DNA of 64,000 bases from Saprospiraceae bacterium. GTDB lineage: Bacteria > Bacteroidota > Bacteroidia > Chitinophagales > Saprospiraceae. The stretch is from positions 310,001-374,000 of the forward strand of contig JADJVN010000046.1 of the NCBI GenBank assembly GCA_016710585.1, read 5' to 3'. The stretch's first letter is position 1. Each line of letters begins with the position of its first letter. The position numbers and the translations under genes are program-made. Below, piece by piece: positions 34,827 through 45,588 of the stretch. Below the pieces are notes generated by a model that saw nothing but the letters and a program-made list of their open reading frames with translations, was not told where the DNA came from and ran no database searches.

Positions 34827-37718
34827 ATGAATTATATTTTTTTTAATATAAAATTAATTGCTTTCTTTTATTTTATGACTTCTTTTATTATTTATGGACA
34901 AATTATTGACCATAAATTAGGAGAATTTATTGTTAAATTGAAGCAGGATGTCCCTATTCAAGAATTTTTAGAATCTAAATCAAATTTCAAAAAGAATAAT
35001 TTTAATTTAGAAATAAAGCAATGTGTCTCTCATGAATGGAATATTTGGTTATTAAAAAATGACTTTACAAAGTATAATGAATTCAATGTGCTAAATGCAC
35101 TGAACAAAGATAATACAATAGTCGCCGCACAATTCAATCATATTTTACATTATAGGGTAAAACCAAATGATAAGCAGTATTCAGACCAATGGTACCACTA
35201 CAATATACTTAATTCAACTATAGATATGGATTCTGAAGAGGCATGGGATGCCATTACGGGAGGCGTTAATGAATTAGGTGATACAATTGCTATATGTGTG
35301 ATAGATGGAGGCATAGATTTTGAGCATGAAGAATTTCAAGCTAATATCTGGCGAAACTCAATGGAAATCGCTGGAAATTTGCTAGATGATGACAAGAATG
35401 GGTATATTGATGATGTGTTTGGGTGGAATACTTTTTCGCAATCAGATCAACATAGCAAAGATTTGCATGGAACTTCAGTATCTGGCTTAGCTGCAGCAAG
35501 AGGAAATAATAATATAGGGATAACAAGTAATTCATGGAATACAAAACTTGTCTTTGTGACTGGTGGCTCAGACGAAGCTAATGCAATTGAATCTTATACA
35601 TATCCTTGGAAATTAAGAAAGACTTACAATGAAACCAACGGAACTGCTGGAGCATTCATTGTTGCTGTAAATAGCTCTTGGGGACGCAATAATGGAAAAC
35701 CAGATGAAGCGCCGCTTTGGTGTGCAGTTTATGATAGTTTAGGCAATGCTGGAATTGTTTCTGTTGCAGCTACGGCAAATCAATCAACTAATGTAGATAT
35801 TTATGGAGACTTGCCTACAAGTTGTCCAAGTGATTATCTTCTGACTGTAACTAATATTAATGAATTCAATCAGCTGGTCAATGATGCAGCCTATGGAAAA
35901 AACTCAATAGATATAGGGGCTTATGGTGAAAACGTCATTACCACTATATTAGATAATAAATATAGGACTGTTTCAGGCACAAGCTACGCTTCACCTCAAG
36001 TATTAAGCGCCATAGCTTTAGTCTATGCAATGCCTTGCAATAGACTTAGTGATCTTTCTAAGTCAAACCCTCCATTAGCTGCACTAGAGGTAAAAGACAT
36101 TATTTTAAAAGGGGTTCGATATAATGCTTCTATTTATAATAAAACTGTAAGTGGAGGCGTGCTCAATTTAAATAATGCTGTCCTCTTAAGTTCACCACTG
36201 CAATTATTAGCTATTGAAAAAACTGAGGCAAGTTTTATTTTTAACTCAAAATTATTGTCATATCCAATAATTTTCCAATATAAAAAACTAAATGATTCAA
36301 TGTGGACAGAAATTGAAATTAATGATAATAAAGCTTTCAAAATTTCAAATCTAGAATCATGCACTGAATACAATTATCGATTTAAAGGTGCTTGTCCAAG
36401 ATTTATAAATAATTATAGTCAAATTGAGCGATTTAAAACAAAAAATTGTTGTGAAGCTATTTCAAGAATACATGCCACAATTATTTCTAGTGACAATATT
36501 AAAATTCAATTTGAAAACAATAGTTCGGGTGACACAACACTTTGTCTTGTTAAACCAGCAAGTAGTATAACTTGGGACACGATTCAGTTTTTAAATCTAG
36601 CTAATGAAATTACATTAAAGCATTTATACCCTTGCAATATTTATGACTTAAAATTTATATCAAGTTGCATCAATTCTGATATAAAAATAGAAAGTGAAAG
36701 TATTCAAATTATAAATTCAAATTGTTTGAATTGTTCGTTGTCTAATATTTGTTTGCGTAGAAAAATGCTTTCTAGTTTAGAATGGATCGAAAGCATTGAG
36801 GTAAATAGTTTAAAACATACTTCAGGAAATAATGATGGTTATGGCAACTTTATTGCTACGAATAAGTCATGGAATTTAATAAAAAATCAGCTAAATAATT
36901 TCAGACTTACTGCAGGCTATGATAGTGATACAAGTTTATTATCATTGGCTGTATATATTGATTTTAACCAAGATGGAATTCTTGATAATGAGTTGATCAA
37001 CACATCTAATCTCGATACTTTCAGGTCAATAATTAATTTTAATTTCATGATTCCATCAATAGCAAAAACTGGAAAATGTAGAATGAGAGTTATTGCGAGG
37101 TATGCTGAGTTTAATCACAGCACACCGGCCATGTGTAGTTCTATTGCTGACTTTGGTGAATTTGAGGATTACTGCATCAATATTCTTGAAAGTCCATGTG
37201 ATACTGAGACTGAAGCAATAATCTCAAGTATTACAGAAAATACTTGCAGTGTTCAAACAAAACCAAATCTTGATATTGTGTATCGATATAGAGAAAATTT
37301 TTCACCTTTTTGGTCAAACCCAATTATTGGTAAAAACCTAATAAGTTTGCAAAATTTAAGGGAATGTACGAAATATGAACTTGAACTTGCTTCAATTTGC
37401 GCTAATGAGATCAACCCACTTAAGCTGTACTTTAAGACTAAAGGATCAACTTGCGAAACTCTAGTGAATAATGAACATCAAAATAAAATTGAAGTATTTC
37501 CCAATCCGACTAAAAATATTTTTGAAATACACAATAACAACTTAGAGGTCAAAGAAATAAATGTATATAATATTAATGGAAAACTATGCATCTCTAATTT
37601 AGGAGGTTTTACTGAACGAATAATTGTGAATTCAAATTTACTCACTCCAGGTATTTATTTCGTCGTAATAAAACTAAAAAATGGAATATCCAAAATCATA
37701 AAAGTTAGTAAACTTTAA
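34827..37718 (+). CDS. Subtilisin-like (S8) protease with T9SS sorting domain
   Basis: The 963-residue secreted protease has a signal peptide and a propeptide-like segment to about residue 110. The S8 domain has D160 in CVIDGGIDFEH, H214 in DLHGTSVSGLAA and S386 in GTSYASPQ. Cys-rich beta domains follow, with a GEVED-like segment (FNQDGILDNEL, IADFGEFEDYC) and a T9SS type A sorting tail (VFPNPTKNIFEIHNNN). It should degrade or process proteins outside the cell. The long fibronectin-like linkers resemble other Bacteroidota surface proteases. Confidence 0.9.
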   Translation: MNYIFFNIKLIAFFYFMTSFIIYGQIIDHKLGEFIVKLKQDVPIQEFLESKSNFKKNNFNLEIKQCVSHEWNIWLLKNDFTKYNEFNVLNALNKDNTIVAAQFNHILHYRVKPNDKQYSDQWYHYNILNSTIDMDSEEAWDAITGGVNELGDTIAICVIDGGIDFEHEEFQANIWRNSMEIAGNLLDDDKNGYIDDVFGWNTFSQSDQHSKDLHGTSVSGLAAARGNNNIGITSNSWNTKLVFVTGGSDEANAIESYTYPWKLRKTYNETNGTAGAFIVAVNSSWGRNNGKPDEAPLWCAVYDSLGNAGIVSVAATANQSTNVDIYGDLPTSCPSDYLLTVTNINEFNQLVNDAAYGKNSIDIGAYGENVITTILDNKYRTVSGTSYASPQVLSAIALVYAMPCNRLSDLSKSNPPLAALEVKDIILKGVRYNASIYNKTVSGGVLNLNNAVLLSSPLQLLAIEKTEASFIFNSKLLSYPIIFQYKKLNDSMWTEIEINDNKAFKISNLESCTEYNYRFKGACPRFINNYSQIERFKTKNCCEAISRIHATIISSDNIKIQFENNSSGDTTLCLVKPASSITWDTIQFLNLANEITLKHLYPCNIYDLKFISSCINSDIKIESESIQIINSNCLNCSLSNICLRRKMLSSLEWIESIEVNSLKHTSGNNDGYGNFIATNKSWNLIKNQLNNFRLTAGYDSDTSLLSLAVYIDFNQDGILDNELINTSNLDTFRSIINFNFMIPSIAKTGKCRMRVIARYAEFNHSTPAMCSSIADFGEFEDYCINILESPCDTETEAIISSITENTCSVQTKPNLDIVYRYRENFSPFWSNPIIGKNLISLQNLRECTKYELELASICANEINPLKLYFKTKGSTCETLVNNEHQNKIEVFPNPTKNIFEIHNNNLEVKEINVYNINGKLCISNLGGFTERIIVNSNLLTPGIYFVVIKLKNGISKIIKVSKL

Positions 37719-37721
37719 ATC

Positions 37722-38933
37722 TTACTCATGTTCTCTTAGTTTGAGATCTAGTTTTACATTAAATGAATCTCTTTGTGTATCATTTTCATTAATTTTTTGA
37801 GTTTGTAATTGAGGCTGACCAGCATCTACCCAAGCAGAGGTCCAAATTGAGCCTATCGCCAAAATACTTTCTCTCATTCGATCTTCAACTTGATTATCTA
37901 GGAGTGCATTATATAATTTTGTATAATTTTCACATGGAAGTTTTGTCAAGACTCCAAGTCGACTTTCAAAACAGTATTGTTGTTCTTTTGGATATTCCAT
38001 ACTTATTCTTTTCTCAATAAGCAAGACACTATCCACATAAGAATGACTTTTCAATATTGCATTCCAAAAAAAATCTCTTTTATTCTCAATATAACTAGCG
38101 CCTCCAACTAAAAAATCATACTCTTTCTCTGCAAGCAATTCAGGAATTCTGCTTTCCCAAAACGCATGAACTCCATCTTGGTTTGTCAACTGACCATTGT
38201 AATTTTTTGTAGTATGCAATGGAACATGAGCGTCTCCAATATAGTGACCTATGTCTGATGAGAGTTTAAGAATTTGAATATAGTTTTTATTCTCAAAAGC
38301 AGTTACCAATCTGCTATAAGTTTGCTCAAGTGAATAAGGCAATATTCCATGCTTTGTAAAATTATCATCAATCCAAATTTTATAATCCCCAAAATCTGCA
38401 TAGTTCTTTAAACTATCTGTTGAAACAATCCATTGCACACTTTCATATTCTCTCCATGCAATATTTCTCATCCATCGACTAAAAAAAATTAAGTCTACTT
38501 CATTTTTTAACAAAAGAAATTTATTTAAAACAGCTTGATTAAAGATTAATTTATTATCCTTATATGCTAAAGTGTCAAACATCAATATTGAATCTCGATC
38601 ATTAATCAAGTAAAAGTTTGAATGAAAAATTATTGCATGGTATAAATCTCGACTCAAGGGCTTTGCATCTGCACCTGTCCAAGCATCAAGGTCAATATAA
38701 TGTTTTATAGCCTCCCCATTAACTGCATACCTTCGTTTGTCAGGATCTACTGCATGATCAGAAATAAATTGAATATTCGATTTGTAAAACTCAATTAAAT
38801 CACTTGGCAAGGTATAAACTGCCATTCGATTAATTAGTTTATGTCCATAAAAACCCCAGTCATCAGATGGTATTTTAAAAGCCAGAGTTATGGCTATAGT
38901 AGCTATTATTGGTATAAATTTCTTTAGCGACAT
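37722..38933 (-). CDS. Zinc-dependent phospholipase C / S1-P1 nuclease-like hydrolase
   Basis: The 403-residue protein has an N-terminal hydrophobic signal followed by DDWGFYGHKLINRMA, DAHVPLHTTKNYNGQ and GVHAFWESRIPELL. These carry the Trp, His and Asp ligands of the three-zinc phospholipase C/S1-P1 fold. It may hydrolyse phospholipid or nucleotide phosphodiesters in the periplasm. It is the last gene of a long leftward operon, 24 bp after DUF4340, and ends 3 bp from the convergent subtilase gene. Confidence 0.75.
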   Translation of the reverse strand: MSLKKFIPIIATIAITLAFKIPSDDWGFYGHKLINRMAVYTLPSDLIEFYKSNIQFISDHAVDPDKRRYAVNGEAIKHYIDLDAWTGADAKPLSRDLYHAIIFHSNFYLINDRDSILMFDTLAYKDNKLIFNQAVLNKFLLLKNEVDLIFFSRWMRNIAWREYESVQWIVSTDSLKNYADFGDYKIWIDDNFTKHGILPYSLEQTYSRLVTAFENKNYIQILKLSSDIGHYIGDAHVPLHTTKNYNGQLTNQDGVHAFWESRIPELLAEKEYDFLVGGASYIENKRDFFWNAILKSHSYVDSVLLIEKRISMEYPKEQQYCFESRLGVLTKLPCENYTKLYNALLDNQVEDRMRESILAIGSIWTSAWVDAGQPQLQTQKINENDTQRDSFNVKLDLKLREHE

Positions 38934-38957
38934 TTATTAACTTTAGGTAAAGTTAAA

Positions 38958-39965
38958 TTATTTTCTCAATAAATCAGAAAGTCCGTATGCTAAATCACCT
39001 AATTGACTGTATTGCAGCAAAAAAAACTCCCCATCATTTCTATTTCCAAACATTCTGAAAAATGTTTTTCCTTGTAGAAACTCCTTAGATAAGTCAATTT
39101 TACCAGTCAATTCATTAATTGGGTAAATGTCAACAATACTTTCTGACCCATTGATAAGTGTCACAGCGATTTTCACATAAGGAGTCATTGTAGAAATCTG
39201 ACTTCGTTCAGGATTCGTATTTTCGATAGACTCAGTCCCAACTTCTGTATATGAAAGTAAATATTTTTTTAATAAACTTTTGTTTGCGTCTTTTACACTA
39301 TTTTCCTTATAATCTTTTAGTACTAATTGTTCTTTATCTTGTATAACTGTGAATGATTCTTGTGGATAAAATGGAAATATGACTTTAATTTGTTTTATCT
39401 GATTTTGATCTATCTTGAATAATGACCTATCTCTCCAGAAAATTTCTTCAATATCATATCTCGCCCGAACATTAGACACACCAGCTGGCAGCTTAACCAC
39501 ATAAGGTTGTTTACTTCCTTCCATCATCATATATACTCCAGATTCATCATCTGTAACACCACCAATATAATAAACACGTAATACATTTTCATTATTATCA
39601 AAAACTTGCACTTTAAGTGCATAACTTGCAAACTCCATTATTATTTCATCATAACTATTTTTTGGTGGAATCGAAGACATCTGGATTTTGGTTAAAGCTT
39701 CTAATAAATTATTGACAGGAGAAGCATATGTATCATATTTTCCATTAAGTATCCATTTATTGTTATTATTGCTTAAAACTAATGGCTCACTTCCCTTCTT
39801 TGTTAGAATTATTTTGGAAATTGAACTTACGTCATCAATAGCAAACTTTCGATCCCAAGTAAGCTTTTCCATTTTACCTTTATTATTGTATTGGGTCCAA
39901 ATGAGTATCAAACCCAATAGACATAATGCAGCAATAATATAGGTCCATTTATTAAATTTCATCAT
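38958..39965 (-). CDS. DUF4340 membrane-anchored protein, partner of the Gld-type ABC transporter
   Basis: This 335-residue protein has an N-terminal membrane helix (WTYIIAALCLLGLILIW) and an all-beta periplasmic DUF4340 domain (SSISKIILTKKGSEPLVLSN, then YIGGVTDDESGVYMMMEGS). DUF4340 genes commonly follow GldG-like genes in ABC transporter operons. It overlaps gldG by 4 bp (ATGA), which indicates coupled translation and a shared complex (inferred). Confidence 0.8.
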   Translation of the reverse strand: MMKFNKWTYIIAALCLLGLILIWTQYNNKGKMEKLTWDRKFAIDDVSSISKIILTKKGSEPLVLSNNNNKWILNGKYDTYASPVNNLLEALTKIQMSSIPPKNSYDEIIMEFASYALKVQVFDNNENVLRVYYIGGVTDDESGVYMMMEGSKQPYVVKLPAGVSNVRARYDIEEIFWRDRSLFKIDQNQIKQIKVIFPFYPQESFTVIQDKEQLVLKDYKENSVKDANKSLLKKYLLSYTEVGTESIENTNPERSQISTMTPYVKIAVTLINGSESIVDIYPINELTGKIDLSKEFLQGKTFFRMFGNRNDGEFFLLQYSQLGDLAYGLSDLLRK

Positions 39966-41668
39966 GTTAATTTGATATACTTATTTTTGCGATAATAAAA
40001 ATTGCCAATTCCAAGTAAAGCTAAAAGTATTAATGGCAAAGCAACATTTAAAAATTGCCAAAAAGATTTTTCTTGTTCGACTTTAGGTCCGTTCAATAAC
40101 CTTTGTTTTAATTCTTTAGATCTTGCGGATAAAATATTTTTATCATTAGTTAGATATTCTAGAGCGTTAAGTATAAATTCTTTATTTCCATTTAAAGGCA
40201 ATTCCTCAAATTTATTATAACCCATTGGCGCAAATTTCCCTGTACTTTTATCATATAAATTCTTCAAGATATCCCCATCTGCGACAACAATCATTTTATT
40301 ATCTGGGCTTTGTGTTTTATACTCAATATTCATACTCTTTAGTCCATTAATCATTGACTCCTCGACTCGGTTTTCATAATTAGAGCTAAAATTCCCTTCA
40401 AGCAAATATGCTATGGGAAGATGCGGCTTATTAAATTTCTCAATATCTGGTTTATATCTCAAAATATCGAAACTGACTTTCATCGGGTAAAGTTGAAATC
40501 TACTATATTGTGATGTAAATAAAAGCGGTGTTTTTACAACATTGAATTTTGTTTTAACTGTATCTATAGAAGAAGGAAATTCTGAAAGAATGCGATCAAT
40601 ATTTCTGACAATTGGATGAGCAGATACAGGACCAATTAAAGGGTGATAGTACCACGGAAATAACTCAACCTGTGGTTTACCTCCTTGCTTGCCGATGACT
40701 TGTGGGATTTTTGCACATTCGATATCTAAAACTAAATTAGGTTCAATACGGACACCATATTTAAAGAGCATATCAGTTAGATTGACATCATTTACCTCTG
40801 GCATAATCTCTATTTTTGTATTTATAGAATCTAGATTAATGCGCATCCCATCAACGAACCACAGTACTTTTCCACCATTCATAATATACTGATCAATTAT
40901 GAATTTATTCCTTTCTGCAAATTTTTGTGTAGGTCTTACTACAATCAAAGCATCTACATAATTATCTAAAAACTTACTGCTATCAAGATTTATTCTGTCA
41001 AAATTATAATAAGGATAAATTGCAGATTCCAATGATTTGATCTGCTCATCTTCTAACTCACCATTACCTTTAGTGATTAATATATTTTTCTTATTTGCAG
41101 TTAAGGCTTTCTGGACTCCATTAACAATCTTATACTCCAATAAAGAAATTGAACTACTTAAATTAGTTTCTTGATTTGCTCCATAAACATTTTCTAATAA
41201 ATTAACACTAATCTTTCGTTCGCCGTAGTTTATAATTGCATAAGGGTAAATAAGCTGTTCCTTATTTTCATTCGAACCCTTAATTCTAAGATTAACAGGA
41301 ACAATTCCTGACTTCGCTAACTCCTTTTTTACTTCATTGTTTTGGGCTTCTGAACCACTCAACGGATTCTCAATTTCAAACTCAAAATTGGAACTTATAT
41401 TTTGAAATTGATTACAAATATCAATCGTACTTTGCTGTAATCTTTTAAACCCAGCAGGAAAATCTCCCGCTAGGAGAATTTTTACAAACACTGGATTAGG
41501 TAGATTTTCAATAGTAGATTTGGATTCTTTTGTTAAAAGAAACCGCTTGTCTGTTGTAATATCTATATAATAATAGTAGTATGCTGCCAGAATATTTATT
41601 AATATTAAAAGCCCTAATATGATAAATACTTTTGATGTATTTTGAATTGATTCCATTGCTTTTCGCAT
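39962..41668 (-). CDS. gldG: GldG-type ABC transporter auxiliary protein
   Basis: The 568-residue protein has an N-terminal helix (VFIILGLLILINILAAYYYYY) and a C-terminal helix (LPLILLALLGIGNFYYR). The GldG domain lies between, with DITTDKRFLLTKESKSTIEN, NVYGANQETNLSSSISLLEY and VDALIVVRPTQKFAERNKFI. In Flavobacterium johnsoniae GldA, GldF and GldG form an ABC transporter needed for gliding. The same set occurs in non-gliding Bacteroidota, so motility is not proven here. Confidence 0.88.
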   Translation of the reverse strand: MRKAMESIQNTSKVFIILGLLILINILAAYYYYYIDITTDKRFLLTKESKSTIENLPNPVFVKILLAGDFPAGFKRLQQSTIDICNQFQNISSNFEFEIENPLSGSEAQNNEVKKELAKSGIVPVNLRIKGSNENKEQLIYPYAIINYGERKISVNLLENVYGANQETNLSSSISLLEYKIVNGVQKALTANKKNILITKGNGELEDEQIKSLESAIYPYYNFDRINLDSSKFLDNYVDALIVVRPTQKFAERNKFIIDQYIMNGGKVLWFVDGMRINLDSINTKIEIMPEVNDVNLTDMLFKYGVRIEPNLVLDIECAKIPQVIGKQGGKPQVELFPWYYHPLIGPVSAHPIVRNIDRILSEFPSSIDTVKTKFNVVKTPLLFTSQYSRFQLYPMKVSFDILRYKPDIEKFNKPHLPIAYLLEGNFSSNYENRVEESMINGLKSMNIEYKTQSPDNKMIVVADGDILKNLYDKSTGKFAPMGYNKFEELPLNGNKEFILNALEYLTNDKNILSARSKELKQRLLNGPKVEQEKSFWQFLNVALPLILLALLGIGNFYYRKNKYIKLT

Positions 41669-41670
41669 AT

Positions 41671-42402
41671 CTATAAAATTCTTGATTGTAAGTTAAGAAT
41701 GCTAAGCCAGATAAAAAAGAAAATAAGAGAAAAGAAATAGATTATATCTCTTGTATCAATCAATCCCCTACTGATACTTTCATAATGATGTTGCATCCCA
41801 ATTCTCTGAATTAAATCATCTGTCTTTCCGAAAAAAATTGATAGTTTAGAAAAGTAAAAAAAAGAATAAAACAATAAAAAGCATAACACAACACCTATGA
41901 GAAATGCAACAATTTGATTTTTTGTCAATGATGAGCAAAACAATCCAATCGATACATATGCTCCAGATAACAGCAGTAAGCCAATATAAGATCCAATGAT
42001 AGCTCCATGATCTACATTACCGATTGGTGATGCCAATTGGTAAATTGAAAAATAATATATAAGACTTGGGAATAATGCTATAATTACTAATACTAGACAG
42101 GCAAAATATTTTCCTAGAACTATATCTGTATAGGAGATTGGCTTTGTAATTAATAATTCCATCGTACCATTCTGTAACTCTTCTGAAAAACTTCGCATTG
42201 TAATTGCTGGTATTAAAAACAAAAAAATTAATGGCGCAGTGAAAAATAATTGATCCAATGAAGCTGAATTATATTCCAAAATGCTAAAGTCGGGAAAAAC
42301 CCATAACATCAAACCTAATAAAAGTACAAACACTCCGATTACAAAATACCCTATGAGTGAACTAAAAAAAACTCTCAATTCTTTGCGAGAAATTTCTAAC
42401 AT
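41671..42402 (-). CDS. gldF: GldF-type ABC transporter permease
   Basis: This 243-residue ABC-2 type permease has about six membrane helices. Conserved segments include TMRSFSEELQNGTMELLITK (about residues 67-86) and YTDIVLGKYFACLVL. It shares one base with the gldA stop and is separated from gldG by 2 bp. It should form the channel with GldA as ATPase. Confidence 0.88.
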   Translation of the reverse strand: MLEISRKELRVFFSSLIGYFVIGVFVLLLGLMLWVFPDFSILEYNSASLDQLFFTAPLIFLFLIPAITMRSFSEELQNGTMELLITKPISYTDIVLGKYFACLVLVIIALFPSLIYYFSIYQLASPIGNVDHGAIIGSYIGLLLLSGAYVSIGLFCSSLTKNQIVAFLIGVVLCFLLFYSFFYFSKLSIFFGKTDDLIQRIGMQHHYESISRGLIDTRDIIYFFSLIFFFIWLSILNLQSRIL

Positions 42403-43328
42403 TATTTATCTCTCTTTTGCTGTGAAACAGTAAGTTCATTAAAAATAGATTCTACTGAACTTTTCTCTTTTTTGAGTTCTCTCAGTGTCCAATTATTCGC
42501 AACACTTTGATTAAAAATTAAATCCCTTACTTCAATATTATTTTTTGCAGTGATTTGATATTTATTCTTGCCTTTATCCTCTACTTTTACAACTCCTTCA
42601 ATTTTCTTTAAAATAGAGATATCAATCCCTTGAGAATATTCAAGTTGAATAATCTGCCTATCGTTCATATGATCTTGCAACTCTTCTATTGATTCATCTA
42701 AAACTTTTTGACCATGATTAATGATAATTACCCTATCGCAAAGTGCATTAACTTCTTGCATGATATGAGTCGAAAAAATTAAGGTTTTTTCGTTGCCAAT
42801 ATTTCGTATTAAGTTACGTATCTCTACAAGCTGATTAGGATCCAGACCTGAAGTAGGTTCATCTAAAATCAAAACTTCAGGATCGTGTAGTAAAGCTTGT
42901 GCTAATCCAACTCTTTGTCTATAACCCTTGGATAATGAAGAAATCAACTTATTTTGCTCTAAACTCAAACCAGTCATTTGAATCAGATTATCTACACGGT
43001 TCATCGGATTGACCACTTTTAGTAATCTTGCAAAGCCAATCAGGTACTCTCTGACATACATGTCTTTATATAAAGGATTATGCTCAGGAAGATATCCTAT
43101 ATTTCTTTTTACATCGATTGGTGAATCAATTATGTTATAGCCACAAATTGTTGCACTTCCACTTGAAGGAGCTAGGAAAGTGGTTAACATTTTCATCGTC
43201 GTTGTTTTTCCGGCACCATTTGGTCCAAGAAAACCTAAAATCTTTCCTCTTTCGGCTGTAAACTTAAGATGATTCACAGCATATTGAGATCCATAAATTT
43301 TACTCAAATCGTTTACTACAACTGACAT
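42402..43328 (-). CDS. gldA: GldA-type ABC transporter ATPase
   Basis: The 308-residue ATPase has Walker A GPNGAGKTT (residues 35-43), signature LSKGYRQRVGLAQ, Walker B VLILDEPTSGLD and H-loop FSTH. The C-terminal 80 residues form the extra domain of GldA/CcmA-type ATPases. It lies 15 bp after truB in the same operon. Confidence 0.9.
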   Translation of the reverse strand: MSVVVNDLSKIYGSQYAVNHLKFTAERGKILGFLGPNGAGKTTTMKMLTTFLAPSSGSATICGYNIIDSPIDVKRNIGYLPEHNPLYKDMYVREYLIGFARLLKVVNPMNRVDNLIQMTGLSLEQNKLISSLSKGYRQRVGLAQALLHDPEVLILDEPTSGLDPNQLVEIRNLIRNIGNEKTLIFSTHIMQEVNALCDRVIIINHGQKVLDESIEELQDHMNDRQIIQLEYSQGIDISILKKIEGVVKVEDKGKNKYQITAKNNIEVRDLIFNQSVANNWTLRELKKEKSSVESIFNELTVSQQKRDK

Positions 43329-43343
43329 TTGACAAAGTTAGTT

Positions 43344-44099
43344 TTATAAATTATTTGTATCTATAACGGATGAACTTATGGAACGTTGAGTCAAATCATC
43401 AATACATTCTATAAATTTTTCATATTGCCAAGCATTGTCAACAGAATATTCACCTATTTGCTCCCTTCGAAGGCTTTCCAAATATGCTCCATTAGAAAGT
43501 CGGTGTCCAAATTCATGCGCTATGGATCGGATATAAGTTCCCTTTGTACAACCAATACTAAAATATATAAGGGGTAACTTAATAGCTTCAATGGCAAATT
43601 TATAGATTTCAATTTCTTTTGCTTTAATTTCAACTTCTATACCTTTTCTCGCCATTTTATACGCTCTAACACCATTTACTTTGATCGCGCTATGAGCAGG
43701 AGGGGTAATCATTTGAGTTCCCATAAAACTGTTTGCAACAGACAAAATTTTATTTTCATCAATCTCACTGATATCATAAGTACTTTCAATTTCAGTTTCT
43801 TTATCATAACTAGGTCTTGTAGCACCAATATAAAAAGATCCTGAGTACAATTTTGATTGAGCTTGATAACTATCTATAATTTTTGTATCCTTGCCAGTGC
43901 ATAATATGAGCATTCCAGTTGCAAGTGGATCTAAAGTTCCAGCATGGCCAATTTTTATTTTTGAATTAATATATTTTGAAATTTTCTTTCTAATTCCATT
44001 AACAATTTGAAAAGAAGTAAAGCCCAGTGGCTTATCAATAAAAATTGTAGCCCCATTTAAAAAATCAATTTCTTTAATATTTGCCTTTGTTACAATCAT
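43344..44099 (-). CDS. truB: tRNA pseudouridine-55 synthase
   Basis: The 251-residue enzyme contains INGATIFIDKPLGFTSF-like N-terminal strand and GHAGTLDPLATGML with catalytic Asp57, followed by KGTYIRSIAHEFG. It converts U55 in the T loop of tRNAs to pseudouridine. The C-terminal PUA domain of longer homologues is short or absent, which is usual in Bacteroidota. It sits 4 bp after dacB and 15 bp before gldA. Confidence 0.92.
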   Translation of the reverse strand: MIVTKANIKEIDFLNGATIFIDKPLGFTSFQIVNGIRKKISKYINSKIKIGHAGTLDPLATGMLILCTGKDTKIIDSYQAQSKLYSGSFYIGATRPSYDKETEIESTYDISEIDENKILSVANSFMGTQMITPPAHSAIKVNGVRAYKMARKGIEVEIKAKEIEIYKFAIEAIKLPLIYFSIGCTKGTYIRSIAHEFGHRLSNGAYLESLRREQIGEYSVDNAWQYEKFIECIDDLTQRSISSSVIDTNNL

Positions 44100-44103
44100 A
44101 AAA

Positions 44104-45588
44104 TTAATAATCAGCTAATTTCGTAAAAAAATTTCCAATTTTTTTCTTGATTTGATCCGATGTGCAAGAGTAATAATTTACAATTAAAGCGACAGAATAT
44201 TTCGGCTTATCTTTTTGCATCACATATCCAGAAAAACTTCTTACTCTTTCCATACTTCCACTTTTAAGTCGCAATTTGTTTTTTGCTTTATCTGGAATAA
44301 CATTCATCAAAGATCCTTCTATACTTGATTCAGGTAGTAACTCCCAAAATTTTGAAATTCTACCATTTTTTGCAATAGATTGCAATGCCTGTGCAAGGTG
44401 CAAACTTGACAATAAATCTTTAGGAGACAATCCACTACCATCCTCCATTATCATTGATTTATCAAGGCCTTTGCTGTTCCAATAATTTTTAATACTCTCC
44501 AAGGACTTTTTTCTATCTGTATTATTAAGTGATATATCTCCAAATGTATGGACAAAACTTTCACAATATAAGTTTACAGATTTTTTCAACGCTCTTTCAC
44601 ATAACTTCCTTAAGATCGGAGATTCATAAATATAAATTAAAAGTTTAGTAGGTGCTTCATTTGATTTTTCATAATCAGAAAATTTCAAACCAGTTTCTTT
44701 CAGTTTTTGTTTGAAAATTTTTTGAAAAACTAATGAAGGATCAGGTATGGCAGCCTTAAGTGTCAATGTATCCGAACCACAACATAAAATACTTCCTTGT
44801 AAAGTATAATATTTGTTTTGAGAAGAACCTAAAACAAAAATATCTTCTTCACTTTTATAGGGAGATGATATTACTTCAGAACAATAATAGTCTTCCAAAA
44901 CAGAAGGAACGACTTTTACAACTTCGCATATCTGACCAGAGCGTCGCTCTTCTTTAATGCTTACCCACGACAAATTTTCATATACATTTAAGCTATGACA
45001 TCCAGCTCCATAATAGTTACCCAGATCATACCACAGCCATTCTGGATTTTCTGGGATATCTTTAATGTAATTTGAATTTACAATAACATTTCCTCTAATA
45101 TGTCGTATTCCTGATTCAAATAACTTTTGTTTAAAGACATTTACTAATTCTTGCATTCCCATAGAGCCTTCTTGCGAGTATGAACAAAAACTTGGATCCC
45201 CAACACCTTCAACAATAATGTGACCAGTAAAACTGCTGTCTTTGTTTTTTGTACCTTGGAGGTAAAATTTTGTTTTATAGGTAAAATCTTCACCAGCTAT
45301 ATCAAGCAAAGAAGCTGCTGTCAATACTTTTAGTGAGGATGCTGGTACTAATGACCTTTTTGGATCATATGATCCAATTAACTTGTTTGATTCAATATCA
45401 ATAATAGATATACTCACACTTGCTGAATAAAGCAAAGTATCATCTACAAACCCATTAATGATTTTTTGAAGTTTAGCATCAAGTGCATTTTTTTGAGCAA
45501 ACAAACTCCCAAAAATCATAAATACAAATGGTAAAAACAAAATCTTATTTCGATGGCAAATAAGCAAATTTCTCTTCTTCATATGCAA
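44104..45588 (-). CDS. dacB: PBP4-type D-alanyl-D-alanine carboxypeptidase/endopeptidase
   Basis: The 494-residue penicillin-binding protein has an N-terminal signal anchor and three catalytic motifs: SSLK with Ser84, a second motif around EDGSGLS, and KSGSMERVRSFSGYV for KTG. PBP4 enzymes trim peptidoglycan peptide cross-links in the periplasm. The reading frame overlaps the aspartoacylase-like gene by 44 bp, or 38 bp if the second ATG (45582) is used. Confidence 0.92.
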   Translation of the reverse strand: MHMKKRNLLICHRNKILFLPFVFMIFGSLFAQKNALDAKLQKIINGFVDDTLLYSASVSISIIDIESNKLIGSYDPKRSLVPASSLKVLTAASLLDIAGEDFTYKTKFYLQGTKNKDSSFTGHIIVEGVGDPSFCSYSQEGSMGMQELVNVFKQKLFESGIRHIRGNVIVNSNYIKDIPENPEWLWYDLGNYYGAGCHSLNVYENLSWVSIKEERRSGQICEVVKVVPSVLEDYYCSEVISSPYKSEEDIFVLGSSQNKYYTLQGSILCCGSDTLTLKAAIPDPSLVFQKIFKQKLKETGLKFSDYEKSNEAPTKLLIYIYESPILRKLCERALKKSVNLYCESFVHTFGDISLNNTDRKKSLESIKNYWNSKGLDKSMIMEDGSGLSPKDLLSSLHLAQALQSIAKNGRISKFWELLPESSIEGSLMNVIPDKAKNKLRLKSGSMERVRSFSGYVMQKDKPKYSVALIVNYYSCTSDQIKKKIGNFFTKLADY